Below are positions 19,826 through 32,071 of a stretch of DNA of 64,000 nucleotides, piece after piece (within the stretch, counting starts at the first letter, position 1; every line of letters begins with the position of its first letter). A program made the translations under genes and the position numbers. This stretch comes from Saussurea involucrata (taxonomy: Eukaryota; Streptophyta; Magnoliopsida; Asterales; Asteraceae), in NCBI GenBank assembly GCA_033807775.1, contig CM066326.1, forward strand, positions 88,388,873 to 88,452,872. Direction: 5' to 3'. The notes under the pieces are model-generated. The model saw only the letters and a program-made list of their open reading frames with translations, was not told where the DNA came from and searched no databases.

Positions 19826-22800
19826 ACAGCTTGAGTGAATCAAACGCACCTCGGTGTGTTTGGTCTCAAGTTGCGGCTGGGAAATTTTCAAATTCTTTAT
19901 TAAATCTTTTTGGAAACAAAAGAAAAAGTAAAGACCCGTTCGAGGAACGGTGATCGGAGGCGCAGTGTGTACAGTCAGCCGGAGCCAATGGGGAAAGGTA
20001 CAGTACTTAGTGTTTTATTGCTTTCTAGATCATAGAGTATGCATGCTAGATTGCCTGTTGTGGGCACTATGTTGTATGTTGAACTACTTGCTATTAAGAA
20101 TTTATGCTAACTATGATAGGTTACTAAGTGGATGCCCTCTAGGTTGTATGCAGTAAGAGATTTATAGCCTTAGAATATTCGATTTAGTTCTATTGCGCAG
20201 CTCTTGTTTGAGTCCAACCGTTCTAGGATAGAGTCTTGTATTCGACTGTCTATTTATTTCGCACTGCATAAAATCGGGTATTCGCGAGGTCACTCGTCAT
20301 AATTAGTAGGGATTCGGTAGTAGCAAGGGTAGTGGGATAAGAGGAAATTCCTAGGGAGCTAGGAAGGGTGGATGTATATATATGCTGGTGCAGGCATATG
20401 GTTAATTATATATTTAATTGTTGTTGTATGATCGGGGTGACCGATGGTTTATTAAGTATACATTTGTGGCTGTCTGATCGGGGAGACCGATGGTTTTATA
20501 TATACAGTAGTTGTATGAGTTGCCTGTTTAGGATATGTTCTTGAACTGGCATGTGTGGATTAATTATTTTATGTGTATAGTTTCGGCGAGAAACTACTTG
20601 GACCCTCGGGATGGGACTCGGAACGGGCAATGATAGGCGTGGATGGTAGTAGTAGAGCTCCTACTACCGGAAGCACAGGATCAATGCTCGAGTCGGGGAA
20701 GTCACGAGGAATCCAAGGAGTTGGGCGCGAGTGTTGTTAGTGTGCGTTGTTATGTGCTAATAACGCGTTGTATTATCTACCCTGAATAGCCGTCACGAGG
20801 AGAGACAATATAGTAGATCCACTGGTACATGTGTGTACTTGACTTGCTTTGATGGGATGATCGTTGGGGTAGTGTCGAAGGCTCTAAACTGGCAGTCGTT
20901 GGAATAGAAAGACGATTATAGTATTAGTCACTTGGAGTGACGATAAGGATGATATTTGTTGTAAGCAGATCTTTTCGAACCAAGATGGAAGATTGTGCTA
21001 GAGTCATAGGCTTATAGAGCCGACTTTGATTTGAGGAAAAATCGTAGGGATTATTTTGACGTAATTTTCCATCTTGCCCCAAGAGGCTTAAATGTCCGGA
21101 GGACGATAGTGGATTGGAAAGGTAGAGAGGAGCACGAGTCGAGACGTTGAATGTCGACTGAGTCGTGCACAGAGTTTATTTTGAAAATAGGATTGCATTA
21201 ACTAATCCTTGTGTTTCCAATCCTTATATGGATTGTGTTTTGAAACTTTGGGAAATGTTTAGCACACACACAAGATTTCGAATTATAGTTTTGAAAATGC
21301 TTGAAACCGTTTTATCACGGGAGTTGAAAACTTTGTAAAAGATTGTTTCATTTGATTATTTTCCAACGGTTCTTTCGGGTACGATAATATCCGTGTTTTG
21401 TGGTGGTTAAGATGTTGGGTAAGTGACTATGGCTTGAGACTCTAACATTGGAACTCCTCCACATGTGTTAGAGTTGAGACGGAAAGTTACATTCCACGAT
21501 GTCTGTTTAAAGGCTATTTTAGTGATTTGTCTAAAATGAGTTTGGAATTCTAGTGTCGCTTAACTTTTCGTTCGAGAGTTTGTGTTACTAAGTGTTTATT
21601 TTGCAAATAGTTCAGTGTGTGGATTGTTTCATGCGTGACATAAGTGATGCATGGAGGAATTTTGGTAACATTTCATAAGGAGTTGTTTAGCGCGCTTTTT
21701 AGTCAGCTAAAGGTTTTATTGACATTTTCATGAAAATGCGATTTATCGACTTAGGGGTATGCATACTGGGGTAACCTTTGTTCTCGGCATTTTGATGAAC
21801 GAGTCGTGCAAGAAAATGCTTTAGTTCCTTTTTGTCGAAATGAAAGACCATTTGATCCAAGGAGTGTTTTAATGTTGTAAACATCATGCATACGATTTTA
21901 ATGTGTTATATTTTGGAAATATAAATGCGTAGATTTTTGACATTCGGTTAATTTAGAATTACCGTTCATTTTTTTTGGGAAATTAAAAACTTTTGCTTTG
22001 GAGGAAACGAGTATTTTGAGCATTTTCGATAAATACATTTTTTTAAACTATAATGTTTTGACATTATATGTCCCAAGTACGAAACTTGAGGAAGTGTTAC
22101 AAGCTTGCATGCCTGCCCCCAGTTTGAAATTTTACGAGGTTTTTAGTCGATATTTCCAATTATTAGAAGCGGACTGGTTTCTGTCTTCAAGTTTGAATCT
22201 TACACGAGGCAGTTGTGTTTTAACAAAAATATATTTGTAAATCGTGTCATCGTTTTGTGTGACTAGCTGACGCGCGAAAAATTTGTGGCGAACCCTGTGC
22301 CACGTCATTTTATGATTAAAAAGAAGAATTTTTGAATCAAATGTCGTGAAACTTATTTTGAATTATGTGCACACCTTTGTCGGACCCTGTTTAAGGTCAA
22401 GCGGTTACTTTAAGTGCACGACATGAGTCAATCCATACTGGAATCGAGGCGATTCATTTTAAAGAAATTATTTATTACGCTTTGCTTTTGTGTGAGTAAA
22501 CTGAACTGCAATGGAACGATTTTCAACATGATTTTCCTATGTGGGACGGGCGTGTCCAGTTTTGCGTAACTATCGATCAGGTAATAGTAGTGTTATTATA
22601 TACGATCTTTTTGAGAGGAAAATCCTGATGTTGAAAATATTTGGTAAATGATTTTGTGAACCATTTGGGGGAAATGTGCTTGTAAGTGTCATTTCGAGAA
22701 TTTTAAGGGTGTGAGTCCTTTTGGAAAACTCTTTTGTTTAACCCGTGTTGAGTCTGGGACTAAGGTTGATTTCAGAGTATTGCTTGCTTAAACTTTGTTT

Positions 22801-23937
22801 AAACGCATTTTCCGACCTATGGGTCTAGCAAGCGTGGAGCATTTTGCTCGGTTTTGACTTGGAGTTAGTCATGGGCCAATTGCCCGGTTTTAATGGCTCG
22901 ATGTGGAGTCTAGTTGATGAGTTGTTTTTGTCGCACCGTTTGGCATTCTTTGCACATTGAGTGTTTACATGTTTGGGTGAGTGAGTCAATCCGGAATAGG
23001 CATGTTGTTGGTAGGCTGTTTGCTTTGGATCCTTAGACACGTTAGTCAGTCGTTGGTAATGGTCGGTTGGGTATCTCGGGGTGGGACCCCGGTATTCATG
23101 TGTTTTAACCTAGACTTTCCAGTAGGTACTAGGAGGATATAGTTGTGGGCACTTACCTGGGAGGTAGACGTCAAGGTGTATCCTCGATACGGTGTGACTT
23201 GGCTTCGTAGAGCAAGTGTGGATGGTGCGTCGACGGTGGAAGGTAGGTATTCCACGCGCGTTAGTACTGTAGGCCGAATAGTATCGGTTAAGGGATTGAT
23301 GCCCTTTGTTATTAAGAGAATAAATGCGCATCAACCATTTTGAGGTAGGTGGTATATTTAGGTGTCGACTTTTGGGCTTGAGGCCAAACACCTTTAGTAT
23401 AATCGGAGAATTGTAGTTGATGTTAAGATAAACATGGTGATGGTAGTAGTAACCCTGAAATGATCACTTGTGATGAATGGTTGTGGTGGAATGATCTACG
23501 TGTGTGTTAGTGATTTGGTAGTGGGGGATATCAATTTGTGTTAGTGTCTAGGATAATACCACGCTTATTTGAGTTATTGTGATCGGTTGGACCGATGTTC
23601 GGCGGGTGGCCGATGTTCGTTATTGTGATCGGTTGGACCGATGTTCGGCGGGTGGCCGATGTTTGTTATTGCAATCGGTTGGACCGATGTTCGGCAGGGG
23701 GTCGATGTTTTGTTGATATAATTTATTGAAAATCTTTGGAGTCCATTAGCATTTGTGGTAGTTAATCGACAGTTAAGGGTAGGAATGATCGTAGTCGGGC
23801 ATCCTGTAGGGTATATTGGTGAGCACCATTAGAAGAGTTAGAGCTTGAAAGTGGTTTGAGTTTGGGATATCATCAAATGCGAGAGAATTATTAGAAGCTG
23901 TTTGCGGACGTAGACTTCGGGGGCGAAGTCTAATCCA
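19826..23937 (+). other. Internal non-coding region of the LARD-like element
   Basis: No ORF above about 95 codons and no retroviral motif on either strand. Contains a GATCGGGGTGACCGATGG-type pair near 20430-20495 and a 46-bp tandem repeat at 23575-23712. Presumably mobilised by a related autonomous element. Confidence 0.8.
23575..23712 (+). repeat. 46-bp tandem repeat, three units
   Basis: Units built on GATCGGTTGGACCGATGTTC, spaced exactly 46 bp apart (23581, 23627, 23673); the third is slightly diverged. Confidence 0.9.
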
Positions 23938-23950
23938 AGTGGGGGAGAGT

Positions 23951-26398
23951 TGTAAAGCCCGTGTCCCGGTGCGTTTATTATTAATTTTTTTTTAATTATT
24001 TAAAATGTCCACCTTTTAATAGTTTTGGTTATCGGTTGATGTCGAAATGGACTTATTGCGAATTTTGGTTGCACTTTTGGGTAGTTTGAGATGTTCTTAG
24101 AAGTCTAGGGGCCTTTCCGTCTTTTTGGTGAACCTTAAGCATGGACTCGGCCCATGCAGCCGAGCCCCTTCTTCTTCTCGTTATTTTTTATACGGCCTCA
24201 ACACCCTTTGTTTTCTTATTTTCCTTGTTAGCCAAGCAATCCCAAACGAATTCCACAAAACCCTACGGCCATTCTTATTTCCTTGTGAGGCCGTGAGTTT
24301 TATCGAGAAAGCGAGAAAGAGTGAGATCTGCAGTCGCCGGAAAAAGAGAGAGAGAGACCGCCGGAAGTCGCCGTCATCACCTCCTGTTCGCCGGAGTTTC
24401 GAGGGAGGGAGGATCGAGTGCGGTTACGTGGCGTCGTCGTAAGGTAATCACCTCATCTGTTTTGTTTTCTTTCCTTCTTGTTCCCGTCGCCGCCGCCGTT
24501 CGCCGCCGCTGTGGCGGTGGTGGATGGACGGCCGTGGCTGCCGTTGTGGATGCGTGTGCGTGAGGCTGGTCGAGAGAGAGAGGGAGAATGGTCGGGTTGT
24601 TGTCTCGTGCGATCGTAATCGAAAAACCACCGCCGGCCGCCGCCGGCCGCCGCCGGCCGCCGCCGGCGACCACCACTGCCGGAGATGGCAGTGGGTGGCG
24701 CGTGGTCGTGACCTGACCTTTGTCACTATAGAGCCCTTAACCCGTGACTTAATCGTTAAAGCCGAATAGTTTAAACCGTCGGTTCTAAAATCACTTTTTA
24801 TGCGAAAATATGGTTCAGCCCCTGTTTTGTGTCGGTAATAACTTTTCCGTCGTAACTCCGTTTGAGCCGAAACTGGCGCCCACGGTTCAAGTTCAGGGTC
24901 GAGCACGTTTTCCGTGTTTTAGCGGAAAACTGGTTCGGTCTCTAGCTGGGCGAAAAAGTGGTCGCAAGTTCGGTGTTTCGTCATTTTATGTGAAAATTAG
25001 TTTTCTGTCCAGTTCGTATTTCGGCCATAACTTTCTCGTCGTAACTCGGTTTGAGGCGATTCTGGAGTCCACGGTTCACATTCTGTGTCGGGCACGTTTT
25101 TCGTGTTTTAGCGAAAGGCTGGTTCGGCCCCTAGCTAGGCGGAAAACTTCTGTTTTTACAGCAGGTCGGTAAACCGACAGTGTTGTAATCTGCCACTGTT
25201 TTGTCATGGTCATAACTTTCTGCTCGTAACTCGGTTTGGGGTGAAATCGGTGTCAAAAGTTCCCTTTTTGAGTCTAGAAACTTTTCTGTGTTTCGTGCAA
25301 AACCCAGTTCGTGACGTAGCATGGGTCGATTTGTCGTTTTATACTGAAGGGTGCTGAATTTTCGCTGTTCCGGAATCTGTTTTTGTAAAATCCGTAGTAA
25401 ATTGTAGAAAAATCGTTAGGAGGCGTATAATATGTCCTTGGAACACTAACTCAGAGGACTTTCTGGTCATGAAATAATATTGGGTTTTTTCTGGGTTTAA
25501 AGGGGTCGAAACAGGTCCCGAACAGACCTGTTTTGGGTGAACGGAAGATAGTTTTAGTGACGGTTTAAGCGTGTGTCGTGCCATAGGGTCCGGGTCTCGT
25601 ATTGACACGTTTTAACATGCGTTTAGGTGCTGGGAAGTGACCGTAATTGTGGAGCTTGAATTGTGTTGTTAAGCTGGGCGCGCATTCGAGGTGAGTTCTC
25701 TCACTGTGTAGTTAGGGGTTGTATGCATGTCATAATAGTTTGTATGTACTATTGTCTTTGTGGTGTGAACTAGTTGTTTGTGGTGTGTAATATTTGATTG
25801 GTTTGAATGCTTGGTATAAATGTGTTACATTACAATTCGGTGGGACCGAGGCCTCGATGGTACTGAGGTGTTGGTTACATTACAATTCGGTGGGACCGAG
25901 GCCTCGATGGTACTGAGGTGTTGGATACATTACAATTCGGTGGGACCGAGGCCTCGATGGTACTGAGGTGTTGGATACATTACAATTCGGTGGGACCGAG
26001 GCCTCGATGGTACTGAGGTGTTGGATACATAATTACTTGTAGATGTTTACTCGTTTTATGTAACTGTGATGTTGTTGCTTATGTGCGGATAGGAGTGATG
26101 TGTATATAATTCCTATCTGCGCATGTGTTGGAATTCACTAAGCTTCGTGCTTACCCTTTCCCAATAAACTATGGTTTCAGGTACGGGCGGCTCCAAGGCG
26201 TGACGAGTACACACTGGCGCGCGAGAAGAGCTGGTTGCTTTATGATTTTAATAATTAAACGTTTATTCCGCTGGTTTTATTTTATAAAGACATTAATTAT
26301 GTGTTTGCAAACGAAACGTTGGGATCATTTATTGAGTTGTTATCAATGAATTGTTTATTTAAAAATTTAAATTTGCTTGTAATTTTTGGGACGTTACA
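23951..26398 (+). repeat. 3' LTR of the LARD-like element
   Basis: Starts TGTAAAGCCCG straight after the polypurine tract and ends GTTACA. 2448 bp. Contains four 50-bp units (25824-26023) and an expanded GGCCGCCGCC run near 24635-24665 absent from the 5' LTR. Confidence 0.93.
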
Positions 26399-28416
26399 AC
26401 AACACCATCATCCGTCCGCGTCGTTCATCACTCCCGTCAGTAAATGCTCAAGATCTTGATGAAGAAATCTTCCCAAGGGCGAACTTTGTGAAACTCCTTG
26501 ATAACTATCATCACTTGGATCTCGCGGTTCCTTTCGATTACCGAATCGTCATAGAGATCATCCGCGGTCATCCTCTACTGACTACACTTTCCAAAGTTCA
26601 ACTCGTGCCAGAAATTTATCTTCAACAATTCTGGAGCACACTTCGAATCCATCCAACCGACCGAGTACCTAAGTTCACTGCCAAAGTTGACCACTTCGAT
26701 GTCCGTTTCACAATACGAGGACTCAGACGAGTATTAAATCTTCCATATTTCGAGAACTTTCAGGATCCGGTTCCTGAAACACAACTTTTCGAAGACATCA
26801 GAAGTCTTGGATACCAAGCCCCCGACAATGCTGTACTTACTGGTTCATCGCAGTTTAGACGCAACTACCTTCCACGACTGTATTACTCCATATGCTCAAT
26901 ATTCAACCGTTGTATGACATCTAAGCATACCGGAGTCGATAAGACAAATCTACCCACCCTACGCATGTTCCATGCCTTTGTGTTCAACCAGAACATCGAC
27001 TATGCTGTTTTAATCTGGAACGAGATCATCGAGCTAGTCGCGGAACAATCAAAACCAAAGAAGAAGCGCAACTTCGTGCCTTTTCAGCGATTCTTCCAGA
27101 TCGTGATTTATCAAGCTATGGAAGACAACAATGAAATTCCACGATGAGCAGATCACCCAAGAGGCCCAAGCCAATATATGCACTACCTAAGGAATCCTAA
27201 GCACCTCAACTTTGCTCATATCGCCGTACTCAGAGAAGACCTGCTTGTTTATGCTAACCAACAGTCCTGGGTAGTAAAACAATATAAGATAGAGAATGCA
27301 TTGATGGTCCACCCAGAACCGAATGGACCTCCCCACGATGCTAACCCACTAGGAGGTGAGGGTCCGAATGTCGAGGGGGTTCAAGAACACGGGGTTCTTG
27401 AACATCGAGGGGTGAGGAAAACGAAAAGAAAGAGAGTCGGGAGAAGATTACGAACTGTTGGCCAAACATCTTCCTTGAGACCAGCTCAACCACCTCCTCG
27501 ACCTCCTCCAGTTAACGTATTTGATGATGATGTCTCATTGAACGAAGCCTCTTCCGCTGCATCATCTTCTGATGATGATGCAGTTAATCAAGATGATGAG
27601 GTAGAACCTTTCTTCCCTCTTTTTGATGACAATGATGATGATGACTCATGACACGATTATATGGTACATTTGATTCCAAGGCATATGGGAAAGAGACCAC
27701 ATGTCGTGAGTTCATATGCGGATTCCACTCGGAACACGGAACTTTTAGACACTGCTACTGATGCCGTCGGTCCTTCAAATATGAACGAAGACGTATAAGG
27801 AGAAGTAGAAGTAGAAGTAGAAAATGTAGTTAGTGGTGAAATACGAGGAAGAAAAGAAATGAGTGAAGCTGTAAAAGAGTCGGACAAAGTTTTAACTACC
27901 GACTCTACCCAACCTGATCTAAGCCGGGTAGCCACATCATCTACCAACGAGCGTTCGTCGCCGTTGTGTATTAAACCAGCCATGGTGAGCCCAGCCATGC
28001 ATTGCACAGCCCCACTCAGCCACTCATCAGTCTCTCAATAGACTGATGTTTCACTTGCCACAGGGGAGTTAGCACAAACGCTATCGGCGACACACTCGGT
28101 GTCTGCCGGTATTGAAACAGGTAGGCTCTTGCCCCGGCCACCGCCATTTATTCAAAGCACTCAGAGTCTAGGGCCTTTTGGTACAACATCCTTCCCTAGG
28201 ACACATTTGATGGCACAACACCAAGTTGTGGGCTTTCGTGCCCCAACCGGAACACCCCGAGTTAGGCCGCCATTCGTTGGTGCCTCGCGAGGACAGGTTG
28301 GAAGTCCTGTCATGGTTAACACCGCGCCAGCCATGAACACAAGTCGTGTAGCTATAGCTACCACGACAACCGAAAACCTATGTGGTTCGGGAGTTAGATC
28401 AACTGCTTGTGATTAA
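26399..28416 (+). pseudogene. ORF3, main part: extra ORF downstream of Copia pol, decayed
   Basis: Open from 26399 to a TGA at 27145-27147, continuing in the same frame past stops near 27649, 27799 and 28039. The front 250 residues look globular, with patches such as DLDEEIFPRANF, VQLVPEIYLQQFW and RFTIRGLRRVLNLP. I recognise this type from plant Copia elements but assign no biochemical function. The second part is acidic, Arg/Lys-rich then Pro/Ser/Thr-rich. It lies after pol, where some plant Copia lineages (SIRE type) have an extra envelope-like ORF; calling it envelope would be speculation. The frame ends by running into antisense gag at 28392. Confidence 0.7.
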
Positions 28417-28538
28417 ACTTTTGCTTCAGGAGCTGACATCTTGTCCTTGAGAGTAGTAGTTTCCTCTGAGCTTGCCTTGGGTTTGTCTGTTGATAAATCA
28501 TTCCAACCCATATATTCTAGCGCGAGATAATCATCCAT
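28392..28538 (-). pseudogene. Original gag start of element A (stub)
   Basis: ATG at 28538-28536 follows CAGGTAACA and encodes [14 protein letters not shown], the natural start of the protein continued at 12694. A stop codon has appeared about 40 codons in. 28392-28523 is the right copy of the 132-bp direct repeat. Confidence 0.8.
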
Positions 28539-30258
28539 TGTTACCTGAAAATTTGAAATGTTGGATCGTTAACAGATACTTCGTGAGAAGTATAATTTGT
28601 GCGTTTGTACGATCAGAGAAAACACGATTAAAGTCAGAAAAATATTTCAAAAATAAAAATTGAAAAACAAATTGTAAATTTATCTCCCAAAAATTAATTC
28701 CGAAAAATTAATGCGGAAAACTGGATTTTAAATCGACAAACCTGCAAAACACGAAAAAGATATATCAGTTACGTTTAATTGCAAGCTAAAACTGATAAAA
28801 TCGACGAAAAATGAAAAATAATGAAGAATAAGGACTAAAACTGACAACTTACAAAACTAAAATGAAAAACAAGGACTAAAAGTGTAAAATACTATCACTA
28901 ATAAAAGACAAGGACTAAAAATGACAAAAATTCTAAAATTAATTCTCAAAGGACTAAAAATGAAAAAAAAAACTAAAAAATTATAAGTCTAGGGACTAAA
29001 ACTGTAAAAATTGAAAGAGAAACTACAAGGACTATTTTTAACAAAAACCTAAATTCTAACTATGGGGACTCAAAGTGACAAATCCTGAAACTTTAAGTCC
29101 AGGGACCAAAAGTGACAATACCTAAACTCTTAACTAAACTTAACGGAAAACTTAACCAAGGACCAAATTTGTAAGAAAACCAACTGGAAAAACTAACGGA
29201 CTGTTAACAAAACTTAACTAACCTAAACTAACTGACTCTAACTAACTTAGGACTAAAAAGTAACAAAAATTAACAAAAATAACGGACAAACTAACTGTTG
29301 TTAACGGTTCTAACGAAAAAGGACCAAAAATGTAACAAATCTGACGGAGTATTAACGAAATCCGTTAGTAATGTTCATCATCACCCCAAACACGATCTGA
29401 GTATTATATCATCAAACAACTGATTTCCACGAAAAAATAACGAGATCTGCACCATTCCGGCGACTTTTGAACTTTCCGGTGGGGTTGCGATAACCTGTTG
29501 CGATATCGCAACTCTGTAGTTGCGACAAAAACGAAAGTTCCGATAAAACACTTCACTTGCGAGAAGAAAGTTGCGATATGAGCCAAGTTGCGACACAGAT
29601 GAACACCGACGATTTTTCACGATTTTCCGGCAAAGAGAAGCAGTTTCCGGCGATATCTGATATTTTTCGGCGAAACTTTCAGATTGCTTAACTCCCTGAT
29701 TTGTTGTCCTTTCTCGATTCTAAAACTTGCAACCTTCTCGAAATCACCAGCCAAACAGATATGTGAAACCAAATCTGTCGAAAACACACCTACACATCAA
29801 AATCGATTCATGCCTGGTGAAATTCTCGATGAACAGTAAGTCGACCTACACATCTTCAAAGCACAGATTAAATGCTGATTTTTCGAGACTGAATATTGCA
29901 AACTGTTAGAAATCGAAAACAATATCGATCTGTGAAGTCTATACGGTCAAAACATAGCCCAAAACTGAGGATCGATTATCATCAACGAACAAGCTTCGAT
30001 GAACACTGTTAGCTTCCATAAATTTCAAAAACTAATGAGATGTTGTTGAAAATCAATTCTGAAATTTGCAATGCGATTCAAAACATCAACAATATAGATT
30101 TGTAAACAAAATCAATCCAAAAACACAGACAATTTCTAAATTTTTGAAAAATTTCAATAAAAACTCAAAAACTTCAAAAACTCATCAATTTCTCAAAAAA
30201 TGATAAAAAATATAGGAATTGATGCACAAATTCATCTCTGTTTGGCTCTGATACCAAT
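28539..30258 (-). other. Leader of element A
   Basis: Non-coding and homologous to the B leader (3259-5013) in reverse. Contains the GGACTAAAA-type degenerate repeats (28800-29360) and a TCGCAA/TTGCGA cluster (29485-29590). The reversed primer site GGCTCTGATACCA lies at 30244-30256. Confidence 0.8.
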
Positions 30259-30520
30259 TGAGAATGATTCAGGTAACAAGATTAACACATAAAACACTTG
30301 AATTTAGATTGAGAAATGTAGAAGATGAGAATTAAGAACAATTTCTCTTGGAGGCCACTCTCTCTCACACACACTTGATAGCTATACACAAATGACCTCA
30401 TTCACAAAACCCTAACATTTGGGTTTATTCACCTTTGACCCTCACAACACCTAGATTGACTTTGACTATTGTTGACTTTTTACAATTAGCATAAATCTTG
30501 AATACAATAGTGTACTAACA
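30259..30520 (-). repeat. 5' LTR of element A
   Basis: 262 bp, five substitutions from 7875-8136. Bordered on the outside by AGCTG (30521-30525) and on the inside by the primer-binding site. Confidence 0.93.
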
Positions 30521-31760
30521 AGCTGATTAAAACAGAAAGAGGGTGTTAGAACAGAGTTAAAAGAATACGAGAACTTTGCACCAACCACTTTCTGAGCCGG
30601 GCAACCATATTACTGATTGGTTCACATTCTTTGGTGACCATCATTGAAACAGGAAATTAGCCCATGCCAACTCTTGCATTAAACCCCACCAGCTACTCAT
30701 TTCTTTCTCAACAAAGAAATGTTTCAATTTTCTTAGGGATGCAGCATATTATCTATCTAATCTTCACTCGGAAGGTTTGGAAATTGAAAAGAAGGAAGTT
30801 TGCCCCCACCTTTGCACTTCAATCATGCACATTGAGTTCGTGGAAAACTTGTTGTTGTCTCAACAGTTTACACAATTTGAGCCTATTGTTCAAGCATAAG
30901 TTGCTTCAATCATTTCTACACTTGCACGTACACACAAGGAATAAGTTTTCTTGTCATAACGTTCATAGAAATTCCTTAGTGTTTTTCGATGATTGAATGG
31001 AACCCCTGGAGGAGTGAACATCAAAAAGCTCTTTTCCAAAGTACATCCGTTGTACTAAGTGCCTTTGTGCAACTTACAGGCATTTTAACTGTCTCATTCG
31101 TTGATTCAGGGTTACAACTTTCATATTATCTGAATTTGAAAAGATTTGGATAAACATTTTTGGAATTGACGGTTAAACATATCAAGAGGAGGAGATTATT
31201 TCTGGTATTCAAAGACTGCTGAAACTGAAAAAGAATTTTGATGATTATGATGCTCACAATCATAAAAAATGGGGAGAAATATCAAACAGAAGAAAAGGGA
31301 AAGATTTCAATTTCCATGTAAGAGATATTTGTCAAAGTCGAAGAAGTTCAAGATGTTTCGAGATGTTCAAAGAAAGGTAAAAGTTCAGAGTTCATTATTG
31401 TTTAAATGTGTGAAGATACAAAGACAGTTCGTGCTTAAAGATAAATCAAGAATGTTTTAAAGTTCAAAGCCCGTTAAACCTCAAATCCTGTTCATAATTT
31501 AAAGACTGAATAAATTTTCCAAAAGTCAAAGCTGCAAAGATCGAAGATTCGAAGATATAAAGATTTTGTTTTGAAGACCTTGATCAATGCTACACAAATT
31601 TGAAGTTCGTGTTTCAAGACTGTTGACTATTTGACTTTAAAGAGCCTAAATGAAGATTAAAGCCGCCAAAGTGGATTCTTGAAGATAAAGCCTATGTGAA
31701 GATTAAAGAGCTGAAGACTATCGTCATAATTTTTTAAATCTTGAATCCATAGGGGGAGAT
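30521..31760 (+). other. 3' non-coding region of B, second part, with polypurine tract
   Basis: Resumes B after element A. Inverted copy of 8150-9370 (A's own 3' region). Ends in AGGGGGAGAT (31751-31760). The ORF at 30664-30996 is the sense version of 8889-9107 and has no recognised domain. Confidence 0.75.
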
Positions 31761-32071
31761 AGTACACAATGTATCCAAGATTTAGGGCTAATTGTAATTA
31801 GTCAATATTAGTCAAAGTCAAGTATCAATTAGGTTTGGTCAAAGGTATATAAACCCAATTGTAAGGGTTGTGAGGTGTAGCTAGGTGAGAGAGAGAGCAC
31901 ACAATAGAGGTCATTTGTGAAAAAGCATACTGAATGTGTGTGTGTGTGTGTGTGTGTGAAATAGAGAGAAGGCCTCCAAGAGAAAGAAATTGTTCTAAAT
32001 TCCTATCTTGTTCATTTCTCCTCTCAATCTAGTTCATATTTGGTTTAATCTTGTTACCTGAATCACTCTCA
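31761..32071 (+). repeat. 3' LTR of element B, lacking its first bases
   Basis: Begins AGTACACAATG, so the initial TGTT is lost directly after the polypurine tract. Contains a (GT)n run (about 31937-31958) and the GGCCTCCAAGAGAAA part missing from the 5' LTR. Ends CACTCTCA. Confidence 0.88.

Larger units (their letters stand above)
17332..26398 (+). mobile_element. Large non-coding LTR retrotransposon (LARD-like, Gypsy-style)
   Basis: LTRs of about 2.45-2.48 kb (17332-19810, 23951-26398) flank 4.14 kb with no gag-pol ORF. The primer site TGGTATCAGAGCA follows the 5' LTR; GTGGGGGAGAGT precedes the 3' LTR. The 3' LTR starts TGTAAAGCCCG; the 5' LTR lost its first bases at the TRIM junction. The LTRs differ by only about a dozen substitutions, a GCC expansion near 24635 and one tandem unit, so insertion is recent. 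ACAAC at 26399-26403 pairs with 16607-16611. Gypsy assignment rests on LTR style only. Confidence 0.88.
7875..30520 (-). mobile_element. Copia-like LTR retrotransposon A, chimeric, nested in B
   Basis: Minus-strand element with 262-bp LTRs (5' at 30259-30520, 3' at 7875-8136) differing at five positions, and perfect 5-bp AGCTG duplications (7870-7874, 30521-30525). In its own sense: primer site (30244-30256), leader (30258-28539), gag start stub (28538-28392), a 15.7-kb oppositely oriented block with Copia pol and ORF3, the main gag ORF (12697-10856), a 2.7-kb 3' region and the polypurine tract AGGGGGAGAT next to the 3' LTR. The LTRs and duplications show it jumped as one unit; the Gypsy/TRIM insertion is younger. 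Confidence 0.9.
3034..32071 (+). mobile_element. Copia-like LTR retrotransposon B, non-autonomous, split by element A
   Basis: Order: 5' LTR (3034-3243), methionine-tRNA type primer site, a 1.75-kb leader, a broken coiled-coil gag (5014-6414), a 3' region (6415-7874 resuming at 30521-31750), polypurine tract AGGGGGAGAT (31751-31760) and 3' LTR (31761-32071). No pol. Element A inserted at 7874/30521. Flanking CTATT (3029-3033) and CTTTT (32072-32076) are a possible decayed target duplication. It lies in the same family as A, so the locus is a large natural inverted repeat. Confidence 0.85.

Noticed and set aside
26399..28416. Calling ORF3 an envelope gene
   Set aside because: Only the position after pol suggests it; no signal peptide, membrane segment or processing site was seen.
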